This document shows, in pieces, positions 28,906 through 37,090 of a stretch of 64,000 nucleotides of DNA. Within the stretch, counting starts at the first letter, position 1; each line of letters opens with the position of its first letter. Both the position numbers and the translations under genes were made by a program. The stretch is from Oligoflexia bacterium (GTDB lineage Bacteria > Bdellovibrionota > UBA1018), in contig JACMNQ010000015.1 of the NCBI GenBank assembly GCA_014378465.1, positions 62,001 to 126,000 of the forward strand, read 5' to 3'. The notes under the pieces were generated by a model. That model did no database searches. It was not told where the DNA came from and saw nothing but the letters and a program-made list of their open reading frames with translations.

Positions 28906-30774
28906 ATGAACTCCCTTCAAAAATTTCATGGCTCACCCGTCACTTCTCCTGTTCGCCCCTCCCTCTGGATCGTGACTCCCCTGCTGGTGATTCTCACCGG
29001 CACACACTGCAGCACGGCGAATCACTCGAACTCCCACTCGATGGGAGCCGCTTCGGCAGCGAGTGGAGCGACTGGCTCCGCGGCGGCGAAGCCAGTCGCA
29101 CCGAAAGCCAGGACCATGGCTCGTGTCGGAACAAAAGGCATGGTCGTTGCCGATGACGAAATTGCGGCGGAGTGGGGAGTCGAAATCCTGAAGCGCGGCG
29201 GAAACGCAGTTGACGCTGCAGTCGCAACGGCCTTCGCCATGGCGGTCACTCGTCCGCACTTCGCTTCCCTGGGCGGAGGTGGGTTCATGGTCTACTGCCC
29301 GGCGCCGAAAGCCGGAAAGCCCGTGCCGAACTGTGAATCCATTGACTACCGTGAGATGGCGCCCGCCGCCACGGGCCGAGATTTCTACATCGATAAATCC
29401 GGCAATGGGAAGCCCAGGACCGATCTTTCTCAGAACGGGGCCACTGCCTCCGGTGTGCCGGGCGTACCCGCAGGACTTCTTCTGGCGCTCGAAAAATTCG
29501 GCACTCGCAAACGTGCGGAGCTGCTCACTCGACCGATCCAGCTCGCTCAAAAAGGATACCTCTTCACCGGACATTCTGAAGAAGCGGCACTCGACCGCTG
29601 GGATGAAATGAACCCGGAAGCGAAGAAGCTCTTCGGGTGTGCCGGCTTTACCGGGATGTTCCCCTGCCCTCCCGGCACGCTGATCACCCAGACGGATCTT
29701 GCCAAAGTTCTGCAGGCAATTTCGAAATCCGGCAAGGCAGGGTTCTATCAGGGGTGGGTCGCCAAAAAACTGATCCAGGGACTTCATGAAGCGGGCGGAG
29801 TGATGACGCTTGAAGACCTGGCTGGCTACGAAGCCAAACTCAGAAAGCCCGTCACTGGCACCTTTCAGGGACTTCAAGTAATCTCGATGCCCCCACCGTC
29901 CTCCGGCGGAGCGATTCTCCTGCAGATTCTGAGTGACGTCGAAAGAGCCGACAAGACCGGTTCCTTCGCACAGGGCCCGCGGTCCGCTTCGAGCATTCAC
30001 GCCATCACGCATGCCATGGCCCTCGCTTTTGCGGATCGCGCCAAGTACTTCGGCGATCCGGATCAGACGGATGTGCCTCTCGCGCAGCTTCTGGACACTT
30101 CCTACCTCGACCCTCGCTGGCAGAAAAGTTTTGACCCGAAACACGCCCGCCTTCCGGCCGGAGCTGGAGAGCTGACGAAGAAGGAACCCACTCACACGAC
30201 TCATTTCTCCGTCATGGATCATGAAGGAAATGCCGTGGCCATCACGACCACCGTCAACGACAACTTCGGTTCAGGCTTTGTCCCTCCGGGCACGGGCGTC
30301 GTCATGAACGATCAGATGGATGATTTCAGCATTCAGCCGGGCACTCCCAACATGTTCGGGCTCGTCGGCGCCGAAGCCAATGCAGTGGCTCCTCACAAAC
30401 GCCCCCTCAGTTCGATGAGTCCGACCATTGTCAGAACTCCAGAAGGTCAGGTCCGTCTCATCGTGGGCGCGCAAGGAGGACCGAAGATCATCACTGCGGT
30501 CGCGCACACGCTGATCAATCGCCTGAGATTCAACATGACTCTTTCAGATGCCGTGGCAGAGCCGCGCTACCATCAACAGTGGAAGCCCGCCTCCCTCAGC
30601 ATGGAATCCGGTTTCGCATATGAAACGCAGAAAATGCTGCGCGAACTGGGCTACGACCTTCAGGAGTCAGGACCTTCGGGCAAGATTCACGCGCTCGAGC
30701 GCGACCTCACCACCCACCGCGTCTACGGCGTCTCCGACCCACGGGCCGAGGGCGCAGCGGTAGCGGAGCCCTGA
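28906..30774 (+). CDS. ggt: Gamma-glutamyltranspeptidase
   Basis: 622 residues, exported (hydrophobic segment 22-35; a Cys follows, but the lipobox is poor). The autoprocessing nucleophile is Thr431 at the start of TTHFSV, and the family segments MVVADDEIAAEWGVEIL and NAVDAAVA (residues 80-110) plus GSGFVPPGTGVVMNDQMDDF are present. The precursor splits into two subunits that cleave glutathione and other gamma-glutamyl bonds in the periplasm. Its stop lies 3 bases from the end of the opposing TauE gene. Confidence 0.95.
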   Translation: MNSLQKFHGSPVTSPVRPSLWIVTPLLVILTGTHCSTANHSNSHSMGAASAASGATGSAAAKPVAPKARTMARVGTKGMVVADDEIAAEWGVEILKRGGNAVDAAVATAFAMAVTRPHFASLGGGGFMVYCPAPKAGKPVPNCESIDYREMAPAATGRDFYIDKSGNGKPRTDLSQNGATASGVPGVPAGLLLALEKFGTRKRAELLTRPIQLAQKGYLFTGHSEEAALDRWDEMNPEAKKLFGCAGFTGMFPCPPGTLITQTDLAKVLQAISKSGKAGFYQGWVAKKLIQGLHEAGGVMTLEDLAGYEAKLRKPVTGTFQGLQVISMPPPSSGGAILLQILSDVERADKTGSFAQGPRSASSIHAITHAMALAFADRAKYFGDPDQTDVPLAQLLDTSYLDPRWQKSFDPKHARLPAGAGELTKKEPTHTTHFSVMDHEGNAVAITTTVNDNFGSGFVPPGTGVVMNDQMDDFSIQPGTPNMFGLVGAEANAVAPHKRPLSSMSPTIVRTPEGQVRLIVGAQGGPKIITAVAHTLINRLRFNMTLSDAVAEPRYHQQWKPASLSMESGFAYETQKMLRELGYDLQESGPSGKIHALERDLTTHRVYGVSDPRAEGAAVAEP

Positions 30775-30776
30775 CT

Positions 30777-31526
30777 TCAGTGAGAGGGATGGACCGCATC
30801 CACGAGCAGCTTGATGCCTATGAAGAGAGTGAGAATGCCCGTGCTCTTCTGTACCCACGCATGAGGCACGGACTGATGCGACCCCACTCTCGAACCCACT
30901 TGTCCACCGATGAAGACCGCCGCGAAAAGCGGCCAATGGGAAATCAAAGGGGCCATGTCCGGATTCTTCGTGAATTGACCGGCCAGTCCCGCCAGTGAGT
31001 TCACCAGAATGAAAACGCTGGCGACCGCCGCCGCATTTTTCGAGCGTGCCCAGCCGAGGTTGATGAGAAGCGGAGAAAGAAAGATTCCTCCCCCGATTCC
31101 GACCAGGCCTGAGAGAAGGCCAAGGACACCGCCGACCAGCAGGGACACGGCGATTGAGGGAGTGCGGATCTCCTCGGGACGACGATCCGGCAAAAAGAGA
31201 ATTCGAAGCCCGCAGAGAACGAGGGCACCGGTCATCAGCAGAAAGAACGTCTGCTTGTCGAGCGGAAGCATGCCTCCTGCAAAAGCCATCGGAACCGACG
31301 CGACCGCGAAAGGAAGAATGAGCTTCCAGGAAAAATGTCCCTGCCTCCCGAAATGGTAACTGCCTCCTGTCACCACGAGAAGATTGCAGAGCAGCGAGAT
31401 CTTCGGAATTGCAGTGTAAGCAACTCCGCTTGCGGCGAGGATCGCCGCGTAGGACGAACCGCCTCCAAAACCCACCATCGAATAGAGGAGCGCGATGAGG
31501 AGAAAAGAAGAACTCAGAGCGAGCAT
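30777..31526 (-). CDS. TauE/SafE-type sulfite/anion exporter
   Basis: 249 residues, mostly membrane: about seven or eight hydrophobic helices in two halves, each beginning with a GxGGG motif ([10 protein letters not shown] near 19-28 and [12 protein letters not shown] near 143-154), as in the TauE/SafE family. It is the last gene of the molybdenum cofactor operon, overlapping the triple-fusion gene by 13 bases. An exported sulfur oxyanion could relate to a molybdoenzyme such as sulfite oxidase, but none is in the window. Confidence 0.85.
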   Translation of the reverse strand: MLALSSSFLLIALLYSMVGFGGGSSYAAILAASGVAYTAIPKISLLCNLLVVTGGSYHFGRQGHFSWKLILPFAVASVPMAFAGGMLPLDKQTFFLLMTGALVLCGLRILFLPDRRPEEIRTPSIAVSLLVGGVLGLLSGLVGIGGGIFLSPLLINLGWARSKNAAAVASVFILVNSLAGLAGQFTKNPDMAPLISHWPLFAAVFIGGQVGSRVGSHQSVPHAWVQKSTGILTLFIGIKLLVDAVHPSH

Positions 31527-32974
31527 GCGCCGCCCCGAAGCGAGTACACCTGGGAATGGCCAAGGGCCCGCTGTTCCTTGACCCAGTGCCGGCTGCGGAT
31601 TCCACGGTGACAGTAAAGCACGATTTTTTTCTGAGCGGCAGCCGTGGCAGCACTTTCAGATTCATGACAAGAGTGCAGAAAAATTTCCAGATCGGTATCG
31701 TTGATTTCCCGAATGTCCACGAGTTGATGATCGAGACCCCCGAGTTGGGCCAGGTCAATTTCGAGGGATTCGTCTTCACCGCAATTCACGCCACCCGCCT
31801 GGACCGCACGCATGCCCCCCTGTTCTTCACAGCATGCACAGCCTTCGCGTCTGAAGTTCGCGATTTTCATCTGCGAGAGGTCCTTGAGATTCAGGTAAAA
31901 CGTCGCTTCAGCGGTCGAGTTGGTTCCCTGCAGAAGAAAAAGCAGAGCTTCGTGGGCCTGAAGCTGGCCGATGGCCCCGACGCTTGCGCCGAGCACCCCA
32001 AAGTCATTGCAGTTTCCAATCAGGGCATCATCCGGCGTCTCGGGAAAAAGGCAGCGAAGGCACCCATTCTCGCGCGAAGGAATGAAAGTCCTCACCTGAC
32101 CCTCAAATTGATGGATACTTGCTGAGATCAGAGGGACTCCGAGCTTGAAACAAGCATCATGAAGCAGGAATTTCGTTTCGAGATTATCCGTGCAGTCGAT
32201 GACCAGATCTCGCCCCAGAATGAACGTGTCGACATTCGCGTGAGTGACTCGAGCGTCATGTCCTTGAAGCGTGATGAACGGATTGAGGGCCAACAGGCGA
32301 TTCTGCGCGATGACCACCTTCTTTTCGCCCACAGACTCGGGTGAATAAAGGGGCTGCCGGTGAATGTTGGAAATCGAGACCGAATCAAAATCCACAAAGG
32401 AGATTTTTCCCACTCCCGCCGCGGCAAGGGACGTGAGAACTGGACAGCCGAGTCCCCCCGCTCCGACGACCAGGACTTTCGCCCGGGTCAGGAGTTCCTG
32501 CTGCACGATTTTGGCCTGTTTGGCGTAGTAATCGGCTTCTTCGAAATGCACGTGCGTCGCATGATCCTGACACTGGACCCAGACAGCGTCGTGATTCAGG
32601 TAATGTTCCTTCTTCCAGATCGGGAGACGCAGCTTGATCTGATCAATCACGTAGCGGGATGCCTGGTAGGCATCGTCCCGGTGGGAAGCGACCACACCGA
32701 TCCAGACTGCCGTCTCTCCAAGCCGCAGATGTCCCTGGCGGTGCACGCACAGAGCTTGATGGAGATTGAAATTCCGACACGCCTCTTCGAGAATCTTCTC
32801 GCCTTCCGTCTTCGCCAGAGCTTCATATACCTGGTACTCCAGAGACGAGACCGCCTTGCCTTCATTGTGGTCACGCACCCAACCTTCAAAAACGACGAGT
32901 GCGCCGGCCCGGGGGTTCTGGAGCACCCGAATGAGTTCGTCACGTGAAATCTCGGCGGACTGAATGCGGAACAC
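31514..32974 (-). CDS. moaE/moeB: MoaE-MoeB-rhodanese triple fusion (molybdopterin synthase large subunit, E1-like adenylyltransferase, sulfurtransferase)
   Basis: 486 residues from a GTG at 32974, with a GGAGG before it, one base after the moaD stop; a longer form would overlap moaD by 83 bases. Residues 1-145 are MoaE (LPIWKKEHY, 117-125, with the active lysines). Residues about 150-385 are an E1-like MoeB/ThiF domain: GAGGLGCP at 171-178, zinc cysteines CLRC (305, 308) and CACC (379-382), and Cys322 in NCNDFG. Residues about 400-486 form a rhodanese domain with Cys455 in YCHRGIRS. The fusion unites MoaD activation, sulfur delivery and sulfur transfer to precursor Z. Confidence 0.9.
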   Translation of the reverse strand: MFRIQSAEISRDELIRVLQNPRAGALVVFEGWVRDHNEGKAVSSLEYQVYEALAKTEGEKILEEACRNFNLHQALCVHRQGHLRLGETAVWIGVVASHRDDAYQASRYVIDQIKLRLPIWKKEHYLNHDAVWVQCQDHATHVHFEEADYYAKQAKIVQQELLTRAKVLVVGAGGLGCPVLTSLAAAGVGKISFVDFDSVSISNIHRQPLYSPESVGEKKVVIAQNRLLALNPFITLQGHDARVTHANVDTFILGRDLVIDCTDNLETKFLLHDACFKLGVPLISASIHQFEGQVRTFIPSRENGCLRCLFPETPDDALIGNCNDFGVLGASVGAIGQLQAHEALLFLLQGTNSTAEATFYLNLKDLSQMKIANFRREGCACCEEQGGMRAVQAGGVNCGEDESLEIDLAQLGGLDHQLVDIREINDTDLEIFLHSCHESESAATAAAQKKIVLYCHRGIRSRHWVKEQRALGHSQVYSLRGGACSL

Positions 32975-32975
32975 T

Positions 32976-33236
32976 TCAGCCTCCCGCCACGGGCGGAATG
33001 AAGACGACCCGCGCTGACTCACGAATCTCATGATCGAGGGACGCAAAGCGATCATCAACCGCGACCTGGATCATCTTGAGAGGGAGTGTGAACGAATGCT
33101 TTTCCTTCAGAAGAGCATAGAGCTCCCCGTAAGTGCGGCAGTCCGCTGCAACTTCCACTCGCTCTTCGCTGAGATTGGCCTGCTCTCTCAAAATCGCGAA
33201 GTATTTCACTTCGATGGACTTCAGGATCTGCGTCAT
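32976..33236 (-). CDS. moaD: Molybdopterin synthase small subunit (sulfur carrier)
   Basis: 86 residues of ubiquitin-like fold ending in the essential GlyGly (PVAGG). It is adenylated at that end by MoeB, converted to thiocarboxylate, and supplies sulfur for the dithiolene of molybdopterin. Its ATG overlaps the stop of the moaC-mobA gene (ATGA) and its stop precedes the triple-fusion start by one base, so it sits between the two fusions in strict coupling. Confidence 0.93.
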   Translation of the reverse strand: MTQILKSIEVKYFAILREQANLSEERVEVAADCRTYGELYALLKEKHSFTLPLKMIQVAVDDRFASLDHEIRESARVVFIPPVAGG

Positions 33237-34318
33237 GCGAGCTCCGCGAACTCTTCGAACGTATTCACGTTTGCCAGATTGACGCCTTCGGTCTGATCGA
33301 TGACCCGAATCTGGCGAGCTTCCGGAGCCTCATGAATCTGCGCATTTTTCAACACTTTCACCGGACACTGGATCCCGCTTTCAAGGGCCGCCGTGAAGAG
33401 GCTTCTTGCGGCAGGCGTATAAAGTGCGCAGAGCGGCTCAGCGAAGTCCTTTTCCGAATTTCGATAGGCGGTGGCCACACCTGCGGGGTCGTGACTGGCC
33501 AGAAGATTTTCCACGGTTCTGGAATTGAAATGAATCAGATCGCAGGCGACCACGAGCCAATGGGCATCGGGATGTTTTGCAAAGGCTGACAGGATCCCGA
33601 CAATCGGACCCCGGACGTCGCCCGAAGCGGGGCCAGAAGTCACCCGGGAATCAACCACCGTGGGCAGCTTCTCCAGGGCAGTACCCGCCCATTGATCCTG
33701 TTGCGCGGACAAGTAGACTTCCTGACAGTGGTTTTTGAGGATCTCCCGGATGTACTGCGCGTGGGGTTTTCCATGGTAGGAGATCAATGCCTTGTCGCGC
33801 TTCATGCGCTCACTCTTTCCTCCGGTGAGAACAAGGCCGTAGAGCGGACGATCCAGTACGGTCCTCTTCCCTCCGATTTTGGACAGAAGTCGGGTGTCCT
33901 CGATCACGATGTCGTGGGAAACGGCCTTGCACATGTCATAGATCGTGAGGGCCGCGGTCATGGCGCCGGTCAGAGCTTCCATCTCCACGCCCGTGCGAGA
34001 AGTCGTCTTGACTTCACACTGAACCGTCACTCGGAGGGAGTCATCCATTTCGATCGTGAACTTGCAGCTCTCAATCGGGATCTGGTGACAGAACGGGATG
34101 ATCTCGTGAGTCTTCTTCGCAGCCATCGTGCCCGCGATGATCGCGGTGTGAAAGACCGGACCTTTCTTCAGGATGAGCTCCTTGCCCTGAAAGTAGGGAC
34201 GCAACTCCGGCGGAAGCTGCACCCTGCTCTGCGCGCGGGCCACCCGCTGGGTGACCGCTTTGCCGCTTACATCCACCATGGTGGGCTGCTGGTTCTTTTC
34301 ATCGATGTGGGTCAGCAT
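33233..34318 (-). CDS. moaC/mobA: MoaC-MobA fusion (cPMP synthase and Mo-cofactor guanylyltransferase)
   Basis: 361 residues. Residues 1-156 are MoaC: THIDEKNQQPTMVDVSGKAVT at the start, KKTHEIIPFCHQIP, VEMEALTGAM and YDMCKA with the active Asp/Lys. Residues 160-361 are MobA: LTGGKSERMKRDKAL is the nucleotide-binding loop (usual RMGxDKxL; here Lys replaces the Gly). MoaC makes the cyclic pyranopterin phosphate; MobA attaches GMP to make the bis-MGD cofactor. The fusion joins an early and a late step. It starts 63 bases after the moaA stop. Confidence 0.92.
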   Translation of the reverse strand: MLTHIDEKNQQPTMVDVSGKAVTQRVARAQSRVQLPPELRPYFQGKELILKKGPVFHTAIIAGTMAAKKTHEIIPFCHQIPIESCKFTIEMDDSLRVTVQCEVKTTSRTGVEMEALTGAMTAALTIYDMCKAVSHDIVIEDTRLLSKIGGKRTVLDRPLYGLVLTGGKSERMKRDKALISYHGKPHAQYIREILKNHCQEVYLSAQQDQWAGTALEKLPTVVDSRVTSGPASGDVRGPIVGILSAFAKHPDAHWLVVACDLIHFNSRTVENLLASHDPAGVATAYRNSEKDFAEPLCALYTPAARSLFTAALESGIQCPVKVLKNAQIHEAPEARQIRVIDQTEGVNLANVNTFEEFAELA

Positions 34319-34381
34319 GAGGTTCTCCGCAGATTGGAAATCACTGAATTGAAAAACTGAGGATAAGCACTCGACATCAGA

Positions 34382-35323
34382 CTATCCCCCGATCGCATTC
34401 ATGGGGTGGGCGACTTCAGCGGGACGAAGCAGCGGCTTCATCCCCAGCAGGGTCTGGTAGAGCGACGCTCGCTCGGCCTCGCTCTGTCCACGAATCGAAA
34501 GGCCGTCGTCCTTCAGCAGACACGCGCGCATGATCCCGTCCGCCGACAGGCGCCAGCGGGAACACTGGCCACAGAACGCTTTGGATTCGGAAGCGATGAA
34601 TCCGACCTGCGCTCCGGACTCGGTCCGGTAGTTGAATGAAGTGGAATCCCGCTCCCGGGCAACCGGGATCAGAGAGGTCTCCGATTTCAGGCGGTCGATC
34701 AGTTCCTGCGCCGAAATGAACTGCCGTTCCTGCTCTTCGCGGGCAAAGCCGATCCGCATCAACTCCAGAAACCGTACTTCGATCCCGGTGTTTCGCGAGT
34801 AGTCGACGAAATCAAACAGCTCATGGTCATTCACGCCACGCATGGCGACGACATTGATCTTGATTCTGAAACCTTCAGCGCGCGCGGTTTCGATATTCTT
34901 CAGAACGCGCTTGAGATGATTGCCATGGGTGATCTTTGCGAAGGTCTTTTCATCGAGACTGTCCAGACTCACATTGAGGTGATGCACGCGGTTGCGCTTG
35001 AGACTTTCAAAATGCCGATCCAGCAGAATCCCGTTCGTCGTGAGCCCGATCTTCTTGAGCGGCAGTCTGGCAAGCTTCTCAATGATTTCACCGAAGGATT
35101 TTCTCAGCAGGGGCTCACCGCCGGTCAGACGGAGTTCTTCGAGGCCGAAACTGCAGAGCTGGCTGACGATTTCAAAACACTCGTCCGTGGACAGGTAGCG
35201 CTCTTCACTCATGAACGTGGAGTCCAGAGGCATGCAGTAGTGACAGCGCAGATTGCATCTGTCCGTCAGCGACAGGCGCAACTTCCGGACACGCCTGCCA
35301 TGATCATCGACAAGAAGATTCAT
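34382..35323 (-). CDS. moaA: GTP 3',8-cyclase MoaA (radical SAM)
   Basis: 313 residues. The N-terminal radical-SAM cluster is CNLRCHYC (Cys23, Cys27, Cys30), the second cluster is at Cys251, Cys254 and Cys268, and the protein ends in GlyGly as MoaA requires. It converts GTP to the cyclic precursor used by MoaC. Its ATG at 35321-35323 overlaps the moeA stop (ATGA); an upstream start would overlap far more. It is the second gene of the operon. Confidence 0.96.
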   Translation of the reverse strand: MNLLVDDHGRRVRKLRLSLTDRCNLRCHYCMPLDSTFMSEERYLSTDECFEIVSQLCSFGLEELRLTGGEPLLRKSFGEIIEKLARLPLKKIGLTTNGILLDRHFESLKRNRVHHLNVSLDSLDEKTFAKITHGNHLKRVLKNIETARAEGFRIKINVVAMRGVNDHELFDFVDYSRNTGIEVRFLELMRIGFAREEQERQFISAQELIDRLKSETSLIPVARERDSTSFNYRTESGAQVGFIASESKAFCGQCSRWRLSADGIMRACLLKDDGLSIRGQSEAERASLYQTLLGMKPLLRPAEVAHPMNAIGG

Positions 35324-36546
35324 TGGGAACTCCCGGGCGGGCTGCCAAAAGGGTGCCACGAGTGGTAGCGATACGCTTCGCCGGCCCTGAAAATGGATCC
35401 TTCGCGAGGCAGCTCAAGAAACCCGTCACTTCCCGCGAGGGCCGAAAATTCGCCGGAGTTCCGCATTTTGAGAGGATGAGCCCGCAGCATTCCGGAGCGG
35501 GTGTGCTCGAGCTTCACGGGTACGAAGAAAGTGAGGTCTTTCCGGAAGACGATTTCTTCCGCCAGTTGCGCGTGAACTTCATGGGGGCTGAGAAGATACC
35601 GGTGGAGAGACACCAGACTTGATACTGGATTGCCCGGCAGACCCAGGACCGCAGTCTGATTTTTCTCGTCGACTCCGAACCAGAGCGGTTTTCCCGGGCG
35701 CTGAGTGACGCCGTGAAAGCATTCCGTCACTCCGAGACTTTTCCACGTCGAAGGCAGGTGATCAAATTTTCCTTTGGATACCCCGCCTGAATAAATGAGC
35801 AGATCAAAGCGCGACTTGCTCTCCTCAAAATGGGTCTCAATCGCCTGGACATCATCCGAAAGATGGGAAAGCTCGACGTCGACATGGCCATGCAGCGCGA
35901 GCGAAGCCTTCAAGGCATGAACGTTGGACCTGCGGATCTGAAAATCCAGTGGGGTCTGAGCCACTGGGACAAGTTCATCGCCTGTGGAAATGAGATTGAT
36001 TCGTGGCCTTCGGTCGACTTGCAGGACGCCAGCTCCAACCGAGGCGGCGATGCCCCAGTGAGGGCCGTTGAGGGAAGCTCCGGCCGGGAGAAGGACATCA
36101 CCTTCGCGAGCATCACTCCCCTTCAGGTGAACGAACTGCATCCGGGTCCGAAGCGAACTACAAGCATCATTGTCAGCGTCAGGATCAATCGTGGCGACCC
36201 CGTTCGTCAGAGTCACCTCTTCATAAGGAATGACCAGATCAGTGAATTTTGGAAGCGGAGCTCCCGTCATCACTTCGAAACAGGTGGAGGGATCAGTCAG
36301 CTCCTTTTGCGGTACGCCTGCTGCGCAGACTCCGACAATTCTGAAACTGCGCTGTCCTTCCCGATAGGCGCTGAAAGAGACTGCGATGCCATCCATCATC
36401 ACGCGGTCGAACGGGGGATAGTCGCGGTCGGCCAGCAGACTTTCACGAGTGGCGAAAGCCCCGACTTCAGAAAGTGAAGCTGAGCCCTTGCCCCAGTGAG
36501 GCAATCTCCGCTTCAGAATCGCGAGGGCTTCTTCGACATGGATCAT
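35320..36546 (-). CDS. moeA: Molybdopterin molybdenumtransferase MoeA
   Basis: 408 residues with all MoeA segments: DYPPFDRVMMDGIAV near the N-terminus, EVMTGAPLPKFTDLVIPYE, ISTGDELV, YSGGVSKGKFD and LGLPGNPVSS. MoeA inserts molybdate into adenylated molybdopterin. It is the first gene of the operon and four bases overlap moaA. MogA/MoaB, which adenylates molybdopterin, is not in the window. No promoter or Moco riboswitch was recognised upstream. Confidence 0.96.
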   Translation of the reverse strand: MIHVEEALAILKRRLPHWGKGSASLSEVGAFATRESLLADRDYPPFDRVMMDGIAVSFSAYREGQRSFRIVGVCAAGVPQKELTDPSTCFEVMTGAPLPKFTDLVIPYEEVTLTNGVATIDPDADNDACSSLRTRMQFVHLKGSDAREGDVLLPAGASLNGPHWGIAASVGAGVLQVDRRPRINLISTGDELVPVAQTPLDFQIRRSNVHALKASLALHGHVDVELSHLSDDVQAIETHFEESKSRFDLLIYSGGVSKGKFDHLPSTWKSLGVTECFHGVTQRPGKPLWFGVDEKNQTAVLGLPGNPVSSLVSLHRYLLSPHEVHAQLAEEIVFRKDLTFFVPVKLEHTRSGMLRAHPLKMRNSGEFSALAGSDGFLELPREGSIFRAGEAYRYHSWHPFGSPPGSSQ

Positions 36547-36606
36547 GCCAAAGACTTAGAACACAATCGGCACGCGGGCAAGGAAGCTCCTGATTCAGAT
36601 CCAGTC

Positions 36607-36963
36607 TTAATGCGGCGCATAAAATAACCCTTCAGTCCGCAGCCCATTGCGGTTGAGCAGCTGACGAGCGGAACTCATCCCGGATTCATCCCCGCTTCCT
36701 CTGATGCCGGGCTTTGAATGGATTCCAAAATCGCGGGCCAGCACGGCGAAGTGGCTCACGTGGGCCACCTCAGTCGCAGGAATGGTATTCAGAATGGGAC
36801 GCCCTGAGTGCACCCCCGAGGAGCTGGCGGAAGCCAGTCCACCAGTGCAACCGATAAAAGACTGCGCGCGAGAACAGTGAAAAGCCTGAGTTCTTTTGCA
36901 TTGAGTCTGATCACAGATCACCCCCCTGAACTCCAGTTTTGAGGAGTCCCGAAAAATCACCAT
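36607..36963 (-). CDS. Small ORF of unknown function
   Basis: 118 residues on the minus strand, upstream of moeA by 60 bases. No signal peptide or membrane segment; it has several cysteines near the N-terminus and a histidine-containing core (VAHVSHFAVLARDFGIH). I see no family and no SD at the ATG. Composition is less biased than random antisense, but it could still be non-coding. Confidence 0.35.
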   Translation of the reverse strand: MVIFRDSSKLEFRGVICDQTQCKRTQAFHCSRAQSFIGCTGGLASASSSGVHSGRPILNTIPATEVAHVSHFAVLARDFGIHSKPGIRGSGDESGMSSARQLLNRNGLRTEGLFYAPH

Positions 36964-37090
36964 ATTGGGCCATAATTGAAGTGGTTTTGGACACTTTATG
37001 AACCATCAATTGTTTAAACTCCTGGGTCTTCTGAGACTCACTTACAAGTTGTAGCCCACGTTATAGAATAGAGTCTGGAGCTCTCAGTCT

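Noticed and set aside
28933-30222. Long minus-strand open frame opposite ggt
   Set aside because: Antisense of a clear gamma-glutamyltranspeptidase; no SD and no domain.
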